Positions 37,713-47,544 of a stretch of DNA of 64,000 nucleotides are shown piece by piece. The notes beneath the pieces were generated by a model. That model ran no database searches, was not told the origin of the DNA, and saw only the letters and a list, made by a program, of their open reading frames with translations. The DNA comes from Bacteroidales bacterium (GTDB taxonomy: Bacteria > Bacteroidota > Bacteroidia > Bacteroidales > UBA932): assembly GCA_017546605.1 (NCBI GenBank), contig JAFYSH010000017.1:31128-95127 (forward strand), in the 5' to 3' direction. Made by a program: the position numbers and the translations under genes. The first letter of the stretch is position 1. Every line of letters starts with the position of its first letter.

Positions 37713-39095
37713 TTACTTGCGATCAGATCCTCCACCCAATGCACTATAAAGGGAAATCATTCCTTGTACCATTTCCAGACGATTGGCTGAAGCCGCCAAC
37801 TGCGCTGAAAGATAAGATTGTTGCGCTGTAATCACTTCCAAATACGTCAGATTGCCGTATTCCATCATCCAAGCAGTCTGATCGGCAGCCCGTTTCAAAG
37901 CAGCTACCTGTTCTTCCAGCAATACAGCCTTGTTCAACGAGACTTGGTAAAGCATAAATGCTTCGTTCACCTCATTTCCTGCATTCAACAAGGCTTGTTC
38001 AAAGTCAAGGGTCGCTTGTTCTTGTTTGGCTTTGCTGGCCTTCAATTGGGCCGTCAACTTACCCTGTGCAAAAAGCGGTTGGGTGAGCGACGCTAAAGCC
38101 GAACCCAAGAACTTGGCCGGGTCCACCACCATATCACCAATCACATTGGTCCAGCCACCTGACCCACTCAAAACCAAGGAAGGATAAAAGGCCGAACGTG
38201 CCGCATTGGTTTCATAAAAAGCTTGCGCCAAGGCCGCTTCTGCCATCCGCACATCCGGGCGATTAGCCAACAAGGTGAGCGGAATTCCGATCGGGAACGC
38301 CTCCGGCAATTGCTGTTCTTCCCAGGTAGCGGGCTGAATCGGATGCGAGGTTTCAAATAACAGCAAGGCCAATGCATTCTCAATCTGTGCACGTTGATAT
38401 TCCAAATCTCTGAGTGATGCGGTCACCGAAAGCAAAGAAGCCTCCATTTGAGCCAAAGCCACATCATTGGATTGTCCGGCTTCTTTCAAATCCCGGGTAA
38501 TGGCCACGCTCTTTTGGTAATTCACCTCTGTCTGACGCGTGATAACCAACTGCTCATCCAATGTCATCAACGTATAATACAGATTGGCCACAGAGGCAAT
38601 CAACTGACAACGTACCGCTTGTTCGTACTCCCGAGTCTGATCTAGCAGGGCTGCTGCTCCGCGTTTCTGATTGGTAAGTTTGCCAAAGATATCAATCTCC
38701 CATGAGGCCGATATGGGCAAGTTGTACGAGGTGGAAGTGGTCCCCGAAGAAGGCAAGTACGACACGCTACCCTGCGGCGAAGCCGCAAAACTCGGCAAGT
38801 AGGCCAGTTTCGCAGAGAGCAACATCGCTTCAGCAGCCTCAATATCCAAGTGAGCCTTGCGCAAATCCACATTCCGTACCAACGCTGTATCGATCAATGC
38901 TTGCAACTGGGCATCGGTGAAAACCGTTTTCCAATCCCACGTTCCAAAATTTAAGGAATCCGACACAACCATCTCTACATTGGTTCCGTACAAATCTTCT
39001 CGAACGGTTTCTTTGTATTCATACCGATTATAGATACCGCAAGACGAAAGCAACAGAACTACGCAAAGCGTTGCAATTTTTTGTATCCTATTCAT
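37713..39095 (-). CDS. TolC/OprM-family outer-membrane efflux lipoprotein
   Basis: 460 residues with a lipobox (VVLLLSSCGIY). It has the duplicated outer-membrane efflux layout: two long coiled-coil halves with a beta-hairpin each, GSVSYLPSSG-type first strand region, the conserved LANRPDVRMAEAALAQAFYETNAARSAFYPSLVLSG in parts (RPDVR, then AARSAFYPSL), and a C-terminal helix ending with a hydrophobic tail. It forms the exit duct for the RND pump encoded 11 bp upstream. Confidence 0.93.
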   Translation of the reverse strand: MNRIQKIATLCVVLLLSSCGIYNRYEYKETVREDLYGTNVEMVVSDSLNFGTWDWKTVFTDAQLQALIDTALVRNVDLRKAHLDIEAAEAMLLSAKLAYLPSFAASPQGSVSYLPSSGTTSTSYNLPISASWEIDIFGKLTNQKRGAAALLDQTREYEQAVRCQLIASVANLYYTLMTLDEQLVITRQTEVNYQKSVAITRDLKEAGQSNDVALAQMEASLLSVTASLRDLEYQRAQIENALALLLFETSHPIQPATWEEQQLPEAFPIGIPLTLLANRPDVRMAEAALAQAFYETNAARSAFYPSLVLSGSGGWTNVIGDMVVDPAKFLGSALASLTQPLFAQGKLTAQLKASKAKQEQATLDFEQALLNAGNEVNEAFMLYQVSLNKAVLLEEQVAALKRAADQTAWMMEYGNLTYLEVITAQQSYLSAQLAASANRLEMVQGMISLYSALGGGSDRK

Positions 39096-39106
39096 AACGC
39101 TCCCTC

Positions 39107-42100
39107 CTATTCTTGATTAATCGTTTTAACTACTTCTGCCTCAACTTCCGGTTCAACTGCAATCGGTTTGACACGTTCTTGCATACGTTGGAAGAAGACA
39201 AAGAATACCGGCACGGTGAACAACAAACCAATGGTTCCGATCAGCAAACCACCGACGGTACCCGTACTCAAGGAGCGGTTACCATTGGCACCTACTCCGT
39301 ACGACAGCATCAGCGGCAACATACCAAAGACCATCGCCAAGACAGTCATCAAAATCGGGCGAAGACGCGCTTTTGCAGCTTCCATGGCTGCTTCTTCCAA
39401 AGACATACCCGCACGTCTGCGTTCCGCCGCATACTCTGTCATCAAAATGGCCGTTTTAGACAACAAACCAATCAACATAATGAGACCGATCTGCATATAG
39501 ATGTTGTTTTCCAAACCAAAGAGGCGAGCAAATACGAAACTTCCCATCAAACCGCAAGGTACGCTCAAAATAACGGCAAACGGCAGAATGAAACTTTCAT
39601 AAAGGCCACTCAAGATCAAGAAAATCATCAGGATACAGATCACAAAAATCAGGATCAAGGTCGTATTGGACTGCTCACTTTCTTCGCGCGTAATACCACC
39701 AAATTCATAGCCATATCCCCGAGGCAGATATTGTTCAGCTGTTTCACGGATAGCCATAATCGCATTACCCGAACTGTAACCGGCAGCCGGAGTCACACTC
39801 ACTGAAATTGAGTTGAACATATTGAAGCGGGCCATGGATTCCGGTCCATAAATCCGGGTCAAGGCCACATACTGACTGAGCGGGGCCATTTGGTCACCCA
39901 CACGCACAAAGATGTTGTCCAAGGTCTGTTCATCCCTACGGGATTGAGGGTCGGCTTGCAGCATTACCCGGTACACTTTGGAGAAACGGTTGAAGTTGGA
40001 GACATATTGTCCACCATAAAAAGCACCCAGGGTAGAAAGCACCGTCGAGGGAGCCACACCCGCGCGTTGGCACTTGGCGGCATCCACCTCTACCAACCAT
40101 TGCGGGAAACGGACATCGAAGGTCGTGAAGACCTGATCCACTTCCGGCCGCTTGCGCAATTCTGCCATATAAGATTGAGCAATCTGGAAAAATTCGTTGA
40201 TATCACCACCGGTCTTATCCTGAAGCGACAAGTCCAACGAGTTACCCAAACCATAGCCCGGGATCATACCCGGCGACATAGCAAAGACGGTTGCATTCTT
40301 CACTTGCGAGGTTCTACGATAGATTTCTTGCACAATGCTATTGACATCCATACCCGGCTCTTCTCGCTCTTCCCAATGCGCCAGTTTCAGGATGAATACA
40401 CCGTTGCTGGGACCCTGACCTGACTGAAGACCATAACCGGCCACGTTGCCACACAATTCAACTCCCGGAATATCTTGAATCAATCCTTCGATCCGTTCCA
40501 TAATTTCCCCGGTGGTCTTCACCGAGCTACCCGGTGCAGTGGTCACGCTGACAAACAACAGACCTTGGTCCTCATCCGGCACCAAACTACTCTTGGTAGA
40601 ACTGATCAACAACACGAAGATCACCGACGAAACTACCAACAGGCCCCAAGCCAGCCACGAACGACGGAGGAAAAAGCGGACACCTTGTTGGTACTTGTCA
40701 ATCAATTTGCCAAACACCCGGTTGAAACCATCCCGGAAACGCAATTTGAAAGACTTTTTCTCACTTTCATGTTCTTGGTGGGGCTTCAACAAAAGCGCAC
40801 ACAACGCCGGGCTCAAGGTCAACGCATTCACCAAAGACAAGCCCACAGCAACTGCCATCGTAAGACCAAACTGCTTATAGAAAACACCGGTCGTACCTGT
40901 CATAAAGGAAACCGGCACAAACACCGCCATAAATACCAGCGAAGAAGAAATGACGGCTGAGCCAATCTCTTTCATCGCATCGATACTGGCTTTTAGAGTG
41001 GATTTATAACCCGCTTCCAATTTGGCTTCGACCGCCTCAACCACAACCACCGCATCATCCACCACCGTACCGATTACCAATACGAGTGCGAACAAGGTAA
41101 TCAAGTTAAGACTGAAACCGGCTACTGCCATGAATGCAAAGGTACCAATCAAAGACACCAGGATACCCACCATCGGGATCACGGTCGAACGGAAGTCCTG
41201 CAAAAAGATGAACACAATCAGGATCACCAACAAAATTGCCTCGAACAAGGTCTTGACGACCTCGTGCATGGAAGCATCCAAAAAGTCATTGGCACTCATC
41301 AACTGTTCAATCTCCAGTCCCGGAGGCATATCTCTTCGAGCCTCATCCAAGAAGGCATCAATGGCATTATTCACAGCCGTTGCGTTGGAACCCGGTGTTT
41401 GATAAACCATACAAGTAACACCCGGATGCCCTTCCGTCCGACTGACAAAACTATAGGAGTCTTGCCCCAGCTCAATGTCCGCAATGTCCCGCAGATACAA
41501 TACGGAACCATTGTCCAATGAGCGCATCACAATGTCACCAAACTCTTCCGGACGCACTAGACGACCACGATAACGCATCGTATATTGGAAGGTCTCTTGC
41601 GCATTTTCACCAAAAGCTCCCGTTGCAGCCTCCAAGTTTTGATCGGCCAGAGCATTGCTGATGTCCGAAGGAGTAATGCCATATTGTGCCATCACATCGG
41701 GCTTCATCCAGATACGAATGCTGTATTGTCCGGCCAAAATGTTCAACTCGCCCACACCGGTAACCCGCAGAATACCCGGCTTCAAGTTGATATTGATATA
41801 GTTCCCGATAAAATTCTGATCGTAGCTGTCATCCGGGCTATAGACCGTAAACACTTGCAGCATACTGGTCTGCTGCTTTTGGGTCGTCACCCCAATCTTG
41901 GTTACTTCAGAGGGCAACTGTCCTTGGGCTTTGGAAACGCGGTTCTGCACATTGACCGCAGCCATATCCGGGTCGGTACCCTGTTTGAAATAGATATTGA
42001 TGGTAGCCGTTCCCGCATTCGTTGCGGAAGAAGTCATATAGGTCATGTTTTCCACCCCGTTGATGGACTCCTCCAGCGGAGCAATCACACTCTTCTGAAT

Positions 42101-42271
42101 GGTTTCGGCACTGGCTCCCACATAGGATGTACTAACCACCACAGTAGGCGGAGCAATGTCCGGGAAACGCTCGATTGGCAAACTTACCATCGAAATCAAT
42201 CCCACAACTACAATCAAAATGGAAATGACTGAAGAGAGGATCGGACGTTCAATAAAATGTTTCAGATTCAT
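39107..42271 (-). CDS. RND multidrug efflux permease (HAE1 type)
   Basis: 1054 residues, the size of AcrB. Twelve membrane helices and two large periplasmic loops are evident. Diagnostic pieces are FIERPILSSVISILIVVVG at the N-terminus, GVENMTYMTSSA, the proton-relay Asp pair in VIGTVVDDAVVVVEA (TM4) and the Lys of LLSKTAILMTEYA (TM10). It takes drugs, bile salts or other hydrophobic compounds from the periplasm in exchange for protons. The adaptor ends 11 bp upstream and the duct gene starts 11 bp downstream, so this is a complete tripartite operon. Confidence 0.96.
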   Translation of the reverse strand: MNLKHFIERPILSSVISILIVVVGLISMVSLPIERFPDIAPPTVVVSTSYVGASAETIQKSVIAPLEESINGVENMTYMTSSATNAGTATINIYFKQGTDPDMAAVNVQNRVSKAQGQLPSEVTKIGVTTQKQQTSMLQVFTVYSPDDSYDQNFIGNYININLKPGILRVTGVGELNILAGQYSIRIWMKPDVMAQYGITPSDISNALADQNLEAATGAFGENAQETFQYTMRYRGRLVRPEEFGDIVMRSLDNGSVLYLRDIADIELGQDSYSFVSRTEGHPGVTCMVYQTPGSNATAVNNAIDAFLDEARRDMPPGLEIEQLMSANDFLDASMHEVVKTLFEAILLVILIVFIFLQDFRSTVIPMVGILVSLIGTFAFMAVAGFSLNLITLFALVLVIGTVVDDAVVVVEAVEAKLEAGYKSTLKASIDAMKEIGSAVISSSLVFMAVFVPVSFMTGTTGVFYKQFGLTMAVAVGLSLVNALTLSPALCALLLKPHQEHESEKKSFKLRFRDGFNRVFGKLIDKYQQGVRFFLRRSWLAWGLLVVSSVIFVLLISSTKSSLVPDEDQGLLFVSVTTAPGSSVKTTGEIMERIEGLIQDIPGVELCGNVAGYGLQSGQGPSNGVFILKLAHWEEREEPGMDVNSIVQEIYRRTSQVKNATVFAMSPGMIPGYGLGNSLDLSLQDKTGGDINEFFQIAQSYMAELRKRPEVDQVFTTFDVRFPQWLVEVDAAKCQRAGVAPSTVLSTLGAFYGGQYVSNFNRFSKVYRVMLQADPQSRRDEQTLDNIFVRVGDQMAPLSQYVALTRIYGPESMARFNMFNSISVSVTPAAGYSSGNAIMAIRETAEQYLPRGYGYEFGGITREESEQSNTTLILIFVICILMIFLILSGLYESFILPFAVILSVPCGLMGSFVFARLFGLENNIYMQIGLIMLIGLLSKTAILMTEYAAERRRAGMSLEEAAMEAAKARLRPILMTVLAMVFGMLPLMLSYGVGANGNRSLSTGTVGGLLIGTIGLLFTVPVFFVFFQRMQERVKPIAVEPEVEAEVVKTINQE

Positions 42272-42282
42272 ACAGGATCCTC

Positions 42283-43416
42283 CTAATTATTGGTTGAAGG
42301 GGCTGTTGCAGGAGCGGCTACTTGTGTTCCTTCACGCAACAAACCGGCTCCTTCACGAACAATTACATCTCCCACTTGAAGTCCCTCTTCCACCAGGTAA
42401 GAGATACCGTCTTCCATCCGTCTAACTTGCACCGGCGTGGTCGTTGCCTTTCCATCCACAACACGATATACAAAGACTTTATCCTGAATTTCATAGGTGG
42501 CCGCTTGCGGAATCAAGATCACACCCTCACGTTGGTCGGGCAAAACGACAATACCGGAAGCTCCACTGTGCAAAAGACCATCCGGATTCTTAAAGACAGC
42601 ACGCACACTGGCCGATCCGGTAGAACGGTCAATTACCCCACTGATGGATGCGATATGACCGATGTGTGCATACTCAGAACCATCATTCAGCAGCAACTTC
42701 ACTTCCGGCATCGCTGCCAAAGCCTTGTCTTTGGAACCATATTCCCGAATCAAGTCCAAGAGGTTATTTTCGGTCATCGAGAAATAAACATACATTTCAG
42801 AATTGTCTGAAACGGTTGTCAAAGGTGAGGGCAAAGACGGGCTCACCAGCGATCCGACCCGGTAAGGCAAGGTACCCACCACGCCGTTGGCCGGACTCGT
42901 AACTACTGTATAAGAAAGGTTATTTTCTGCACTGCGTAACTGCGCCTTTGCTTGAGCCAACTGTGCCTGTGCTGACAAGTAATTATTCTCTGCTGTATTC
43001 AAATCATACTGAGAAACGACTTGTTTTTCAAAAAGCGCCTGCTTGCTCTGATAGGTCAACTGGGCCGTTACCACAGCTGCCTCAGCCACTTTCACCGACG
43101 CTTCTGCGGTCGCCACGGCTGCCTGATAGGGCACCTGATCTATCACAAACAATGTTTGTCCCGCACGCACATGCTCCCCTTCTTCTACACACAATTTGGT
43201 AATCAGACCCGATACTTGGGGATAGATGGCAATATCCTGCTTACCGCTTACGGCTGCAGAGTATCGTTGGTTCAAGACACAATCGGTTTGAGCGATGGTC
43301 AACAGAGGATAATTCGGTTGTACAACCGCTTGTTCTTGACGTCCCTTGCAAGAAAGCAATAAAAGTGTGAGCAAAGGCAATACCCAGACTTTAGAATCCA
43401 ACTTCAATTTCATCAT
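42283..43416 (-). CDS. RND efflux periplasmic adaptor (membrane fusion protein)
   Basis: 377 residues with a lipoprotein signal (LLTLLLLSC). Order of domains: a split biotinyl-lipoyl domain (GLITKLCVEEGEHVRAGQTLF and ... YTVVTSPANGVVG), a central coiled-coil hairpin with Ala/Gln-rich helices, beta-barrel and membrane-proximal domains (GVILIPQAATYEIQDKVFVY region). It links the pump to the TolC-like duct. First gene of the operon behind a -7 element at 43447-43454. Confidence 0.94.
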   Translation of the reverse strand: MMKLKLDSKVWVLPLLTLLLLSCKGRQEQAVVQPNYPLLTIAQTDCVLNQRYSAAVSGKQDIAIYPQVSGLITKLCVEEGEHVRAGQTLFVIDQVPYQAAVATAEASVKVAEAAVVTAQLTYQSKQALFEKQVVSQYDLNTAENNYLSAQAQLAQAKAQLRSAENNLSYTVVTSPANGVVGTLPYRVGSLVSPSLPSPLTTVSDNSEMYVYFSMTENNLLDLIREYGSKDKALAAMPEVKLLLNDGSEYAHIGHIASISGVIDRSTGSASVRAVFKNPDGLLHSGASGIVVLPDQREGVILIPQAATYEIQDKVFVYRVVDGKATTTPVQVRRMEDGISYLVEEGLQVGDVIVREGAGLLREGTQVAAPATAPSTNN

Positions 43417-43446
43417 TTTAAGAGTTTTAATCTATTATACAGAACA

Positions 43447-43454
43447 CAAATGTA
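43447..43454 (-). promoter_or_regulatory. predicted -7 element of RND operon
   Basis: Minus strand TACATTTG, exact consensus, 30 bp before the adaptor start. It faces away from the hydrogenase element 20 bp further on. No repressor gene (TetR/AraC) lies next to the operon. Confidence 0.55.
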
Positions 43455-43474
43455 CGAATTTTCTGTATTTTTTA

Positions 43475-43482
43475 TACCTTTG
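43475..43482 (+). promoter_or_regulatory. predicted -7 element of hydrogenase gene
   Basis: TACCTTTG, exact consensus, 31 bp before the ATG at 43514. Confidence 0.55.
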
Positions 43483-43513
43483 CAAAAATTAACCTGAAAA
43501 CATTTTTTTTCTT

Positions 43514-44962
43514 ATGGCTTTTAATAACAACGTGATGATCGTGCGCCAAAAGTTGTTGCGCAGCTTGATCAAACTTTGGAACGAAGACCGCTTGGTAGAA
43601 CACATCGACCGTCTTCCCATTGAACTCAGCCCTCGGAGCGCTCGCCCCAACGGCCGTTGCTGTATCCACAAAGAACGTGCGGTTTGGAAATACAAAGCTC
43701 TTCCGTTGATGGGTTTTGACATGTCTGACGAAACCGACGAATTGACACCGCTGTCAGAATATGCAAACAAAGCAATGCAACGCCGCGAACGCACCAAAGA
43801 AAACATCCTTTGCGTTATTGACGAAGCTTGTTCATCTTGTATCCAAAGCCAATACCAAATTACCAACTTGTGTAAAGGTTGTGTTGCTCGTACTTGTATC
43901 GTAAACTGTCCGAAACAAGCGATTAAAATCACCAAGACCGGCCAAGCAGAAATCGACCACGATTTGTGTATCAGCTGCGGCATTTGCCACAAGAGCTGTC
44001 CTTACCACGCGATTGTACACATTCCTGTACCTTGCGAAGAAGCCTGCCCGGTTAAAGCGATCAGCAAAGATGACAGAGGCATTGAGCGCATCGACGAAAG
44101 CAAGTGTATCTATTGCGCAAAATGTTTGAACAGCTGTCCTTTCGGAGCCATCTTCGAAATTTCACAAGTATTTGACATCCTACAAGCTATCCACCGCGGA
44201 GAAAAAGTAATTGCTATGGTTGCTCCCGCAATCCTTGGCCAATACGACGCTCCCCTGGAAAATATTTACGGAGCAATCAAAGCCATTGGTTTTACCGATG
44301 TAATCGAAGTAGCTGAAGGTGCAATGGAGACCATCCGTATCGAAGGTGCTGAATTCTTGCACAAAATGCACGAAGGCCAATCCTTCATGACCACTTCCTG
44401 CTGCCCGTCCTATATTGAAATGGCTCGCAAACACGCACCGGAGCTCCAAAAATACATTTCTGACACCCGATCTCCGATGTACTACACAGCCCGCATTGCC
44501 CGCAAGCAATACCCCGACGGACGTATGGTATTCATTGGCCCCTGCGTGGCAAAACGTAAAGAAGCTCAACGCGACGAAGAAGTGGATTTCGTAATGACTT
44601 ACGAAGAGCTCAACTGCATCTTGGCAGGTATGGGTATCGACGTACACGGAGCAGAGCCCTATGCAATGAAAGTCAACTCCATCCGTGATGCTCACCGCTT
44701 CGGTACTGGCGGAGGTGTGATGACTGCTGTAAAAAATGCCTTGGGTGAAGAATTCACTGGCAAATACACCGGTCTGCAAATTGCCAACTTGGACAAGAAG
44801 ACTGTAGGTCTGCTCAAAGCATACGGCAAGAGCGGTAAAGCACCGGCTAACTTCCTGGAAGTAATGACTTGCGCAGGTGGTTGCGTAACCGGTCCTGCTA
44901 CCTTCAACTCTTCAGATGCTGGCCAACGTCTCTTCCAAAAGAAGATTGAGACCATCGGTTAG
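43514..44962 (+). CDS. monomeric [FeFe] hydrogenase, probably group B
   Basis: 482 residues, cytosolic. The N-terminal ~200 residues hold four Cys clusters, including CKGCVARTCIVNCP, CISCGICHKSCP and CIYCAKCLNSCP, which fit several [4Fe-4S] centres. The H-cluster domain has all three signatures in altered form: TSCCPSY, GPCVAKRKE (Gly in place of the usual Met before Pro-Cys) and EVMTCAGGCVTGPA (GP rather than GGG). These variants resemble the group B enzymes of gut anaerobes rather than classic group A. It probably disposes of electrons from reduced ferredoxin as H2. Maturases HydEFG are not in the window. It stands alone with its own promoter and terminator. Confidence 0.88.
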   Translation: MAFNNNVMIVRQKLLRSLIKLWNEDRLVEHIDRLPIELSPRSARPNGRCCIHKERAVWKYKALPLMGFDMSDETDELTPLSEYANKAMQRRERTKENILCVIDEACSSCIQSQYQITNLCKGCVARTCIVNCPKQAIKITKTGQAEIDHDLCISCGICHKSCPYHAIVHIPVPCEEACPVKAISKDDRGIERIDESKCIYCAKCLNSCPFGAIFEISQVFDILQAIHRGEKVIAMVAPAILGQYDAPLENIYGAIKAIGFTDVIEVAEGAMETIRIEGAEFLHKMHEGQSFMTTSCCPSYIEMARKHAPELQKYISDTRSPMYYTARIARKQYPDGRMVFIGPCVAKRKEAQRDEEVDFVMTYEELNCILAGMGIDVHGAEPYAMKVNSIRDAHRFGTGGGVMTAVKNALGEEFTGKYTGLQIANLDKKTVGLLKAYGKSGKAPANFLEVMTCAGGCVTGPATFNSSDAGQRLFQKKIETIG

Positions 44963-44986
44963 TCCCTGATTTCCAAAATACAAAGT

Positions 44987-45030
44987 TAGCGGCTAGGACG
45001 TCCATGACGGATTAGCCGCTAGTTTTTTTT
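44987..45030 (+). terminator. terminator of hydrogenase gene
   Basis: Stem TAGCGGCTA/TAGCCGCTA with a 17-nt loop, followed by T8. Confidence 0.8.
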
Positions 45031-45040
45031 CTACAAATAC

Positions 45041-45075
45041 CAAAATAGGAGGCCAACTAAAATTAGCCGGCCTCC
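45041..45075 (-). terminator. possible terminator of rubrerythrin gene
   Basis: GGAGGCC/GGCCTCC stem with extra internal TAA/TTA pairing; on the minus strand it is followed by a short T-rich stretch (TATTTTGG). Weaker than its neighbour. Confidence 0.55.
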
Positions 45076-45100
45076 TTTGCAATATATATGTGTGATTGAA

Positions 45101-45655
45101 CTATTTCTTGAAGTAGCGATTGTACAAACCTTCAAAACCTTTACCGTGACGGGCTTCGTCCTTACACATTTCGTGAACGGTATCGTGGATCGCATCCAAG
45201 TTTTGTTGTTTTGCCAAAGTTGCAATGCGTTTTTTATCTTCACAAGCTCCGGCTTCTGCTTCCATACGTTTCTTCAAGTTGGTTTTAGTATCCCAAACTA
45301 CATCACCAATCAATTCCGCAAACTTAGCTGCATGTTCAGCTTCTTCCCAAGCATAACGTTTGAATGCTTCAGCAATTTCAGGATAACCTTCACGGTCCGC
45401 TTGACGGCTCATTGCCAAATACATACCCACCTCTGTACATTCTCCCATGAAGTGTGCTTGAAGGCCTTCCCAAATTTCAGGATCGCAACCTTTAGCGACA
45501 CCTACAACGTGTTCGTCAACAAATTTCAAAGCACCTTCTGTTTCAACCAATTCTTTGAATTTTTCTTTGGGTTGTTTACATTGAGGGCATACTGCAGGAG
45601 CTTCAGGTCCTTCGTGAACATAACCGCATACGGTGCAAATCCATTTCTTTTCCAT
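45101..45655 (-). CDS. rbr: rubrerythrin-like peroxide-scavenging protein
   Basis: 184 residues in the reverse domain order: an N-terminal rubredoxin-like Fe(SCys)4 domain ([12 protein letters not shown] ... CPQCKQPK; Cys pairs at about 6/9 and 22/25) followed by a ferritin-like diiron domain with E..H-type ligands ([39 protein letters not shown]). Such rubrerythrins reduce hydrogen peroxide in anaerobes. The ATG at 45655 begins the rubredoxin domain and lies downstream of the promoter; a longer in-frame form would start inside the -33 region. It is convergent with the O2-sensitive hydrogenase. Confidence 0.92.
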   Translation of the reverse strand: MEKKWICTVCGYVHEGPEAPAVCPQCKQPKEKFKELVETEGALKFVDEHVVGVAKGCDPEIWEGLQAHFMGECTEVGMYLAMSRQADREGYPEIAEAFKRYAWEEAEHAAKFAELIGDVVWDTKTNLKKRMEAEAGACEDKKRIATLAKQQNLDAIHDTVHEMCKDEARHGKGFEGLYNRYFKK

Positions 45656-45696
45656 AGTCTTTTTATTATTAAGTGTGTGTTTTAATTTTCTGGATA

Positions 45697-45728
45697 CAAA
45701 GGTAAATGATTTTTCACAAATCTCCAAA
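45697..45728 (-). promoter_or_regulatory. predicted promoter of rubrerythrin gene
   Basis: Minus strand: TTTG (45728-45725), 20-bp spacer, TACCTTTG (45704-45697). Both elements are exact, leader about 35-40 nt. Confidence 0.7.
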
Positions 45729-45786
45729 TAAATTTTAATTATTATTTGTTTATAATTGTTATAATTTAGTTATACGTCATTTTTAT

Positions 45787-45794
45787 TACCTTTG
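45787..45794 (+). promoter_or_regulatory. predicted -7 element of the LytS/LytTR pair
   Basis: TACCTTTG, exact consensus, 25 bp before the ATG at 45820. The -33 region is A/T-rich without a clear TTTG. Confidence 0.5.
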
Positions 45795-45819
45795 TCGTGA
45801 AATTTTCACCCCAGTCATT

Positions 45820-46833
45820 ATGCACAGTAAAAACAAGAGGCTCATACTGCGATTGGCTCAGGTAGGCGCAGACATCCTCGCCTATTCCGTCTTCATTGAA
45901 ATTTGCATCCACTTGATCATCTACAACCAGTTCCGGATCTATGACAACTGGAAACATGAAATATTCAACCACCTTGCCAATATTCTTCCGATCTTCATCA
46001 TCACGTTGCTCTCTGTGCTGGTTGTATTTATGATTACGGACCGTGGCAAATTAGGAAAACGATACACCTGGAAACTGCTGGTTGATATTGCAGTCTCACT
46101 GGGGATCACCTTCGGCATCTATTCCATCTTCTGGTGGTACTACCGAAAAATCACCATGGGCATTGAGGTCAATTACGGGAGCATTCTTGCCCTTCACCTG
46201 ATTACCATCCTGATCATTGAGATCATCTATTATGTACAATACACCAAAGGGGTTGAAAACAAGGCCGAACAAGCCAAACTGTTAGCATTGCAATACCAAT
46301 ACGACGCTTTTCGTGCACAAGTCAATCCTCATTTTCTGTTCAATTCCCTGAACATCCTTATGGAACTGATTGAACAGGACAAAGAAAAGGCGGTAGAGTT
46401 TACAGACGCGTTGGCTGACATCTACCGACACATTCTTCAAACCCACAAGAAAGACCGGATTTCTGTGACCGAGGAGCTGGAGTTCCTTCGCTCATATACC
46501 AACATTCTGACTTTGAAGTACCTGCACTACCTGGAAGTGAACATCCAGGTCGATTACACCAAACCCAAATACATCATTCCTTTTACCACGCAGATTCTGA
46601 TGGAAAACATTACCAAGCACAACATCATTTCTGCCAGCCAACCCATGCAGGTACACATACGGGTCAATGATGAAGGAATTTCTATTCAAAATCCCATCCA
46701 ACGAAAAATTAACAACAGGACCAACACCGGATTAGGACTTCAGTACATCTCCACACAATATGCATCCAACAACAAAGAACTAATCGTGCAAGACGATGGT
46801 CAAACATTCACTGCCATAATCCCTTACCTATGA
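45820..46833 (+). CDS. sensor histidine kinase, LytS/YehU type
   Basis: 337 residues. About four membrane helices fill residues 15-145, with no large periplasmic sensor domain. The cytosolic part has the His_kinase signature QVNPHFLFNSLNIL (phospho-acceptor His), then DIYRHILQTHK, the ATP-binding N-box ILMENITKHN and a G-box TGLGLQYI. Its stop overlaps the start of the LytTR regulator gene by 4 bp (ATGA), so the two are translationally coupled. Signal is unknown; the membrane-embedded sensor suggests an envelope or lipid-related cue. Confidence 0.92.
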   Translation: MHSKNKRLILRLAQVGADILAYSVFIEICIHLIIYNQFRIYDNWKHEIFNHLANILPIFIITLLSVLVVFMITDRGKLGKRYTWKLLVDIAVSLGITFGIYSIFWWYYRKITMGIEVNYGSILALHLITILIIEIIYYVQYTKGVENKAEQAKLLALQYQYDAFRAQVNPHFLFNSLNILMELIEQDKEKAVEFTDALADIYRHILQTHKKDRISVTEELEFLRSYTNILTLKYLHYLEVNIQVDYTKPKYIIPFTTQILMENITKHNIISASQPMQVHIRVNDEGISIQNPIQRKINNRTNTGLGLQYISTQYASNNKELIVQDDGQTFTAIIPYL

Positions 46834-47540
46834 TCCGCTACATGATTATTGAGGACGAGTACATTCTCGCCAACCGCCTGGAACGTTTGATACGGGAACT
46901 GAAACCGGCATGGTCGTTAGTAGCCCGCAGCACAGGCATCCAAGAAAGCATCCCGGTGCTAAAATCGGAAAAGATTGACCTTATTTTTATGGACATCGAA
47001 CTATCCGATGGGAATTGCTTCGAGCTTTTGGACCTGGTAGAAATCAAACAGCCGGTCATCTTTACGACTGCCTATGACCAGTATGCATTACAAGCGTTCA
47101 AAGCAGATTGTGTGAATTACCTGCTGAAGCCCATTCGTAAGGAAGATCTGGAGGCGACCCTACAGAAGCTAGAACGTCTGGCCTCTTTTCCCATCAACCC
47201 GAACACACACACCTTGCTCATCCCCCAAGGCAACACGTTCATTCCCATTGAAACATCAGAAGTGGCCTGGTTTTCAAAGAACGACCGCTATACAGAATTG
47301 TGCACCTTCCAACAGCAATATCACCTGCTGAACGAGACATTGAATACCCTGGAAGAGAAGTTGGATCCGAAACAGTTTTTCCGCACCTCCCGACACTGCA
47401 TCCTGAATAAAAGATGCATCAATTCCATCCAGCGCATTAGCAATGGGCGACTCAACATACTAACAAATCCTCCATCCGAGCAGGAGATTCTGGTAACTCA
47501 AGCCCGAAGGGAGGATTTTCTGAACTGGTTAGAAAACTAA
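46830..47540 (+). CDS. LytTR-family response regulator
   Basis: 236 residues. Receiver domain with acidic pair in IIEDEYI, phosphorylation Asp in FMDIELSDG, Thr in FTTAYD and Lys in LLKPIR. The C-terminal LytTR DNA-binding domain (about 130-236) has GNTFIPIETSEVAWFSKNDRYT, FFRTSRHCILNKRCI and a terminal hydrophobic strand/helix. LytTR proteins bind pairs of short direct repeats about two helical turns apart. It ends 4 bp from the end of the convergent BACON lipoprotein gene; candidate sites lie upstream of that gene (49477-49504). Confidence 0.93.
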   Translation: MIRYMIIEDEYILANRLERLIRELKPAWSLVARSTGIQESIPVLKSEKIDLIFMDIELSDGNCFELLDLVEIKQPVIFTTAYDQYALQAFKADCVNYLLKPIRKEDLEATLQKLERLASFPINPNTHTLLIPQGNTFIPIETSEVAWFSKNDRYTELCTFQQQYHLLNETLNTLEEKLDPKQFFRTSRHCILNKRCINSIQRISNGRLNILTNPPSEQEILVTQARREDFLNWLEN

Positions 47541-47544
47541 CCGA

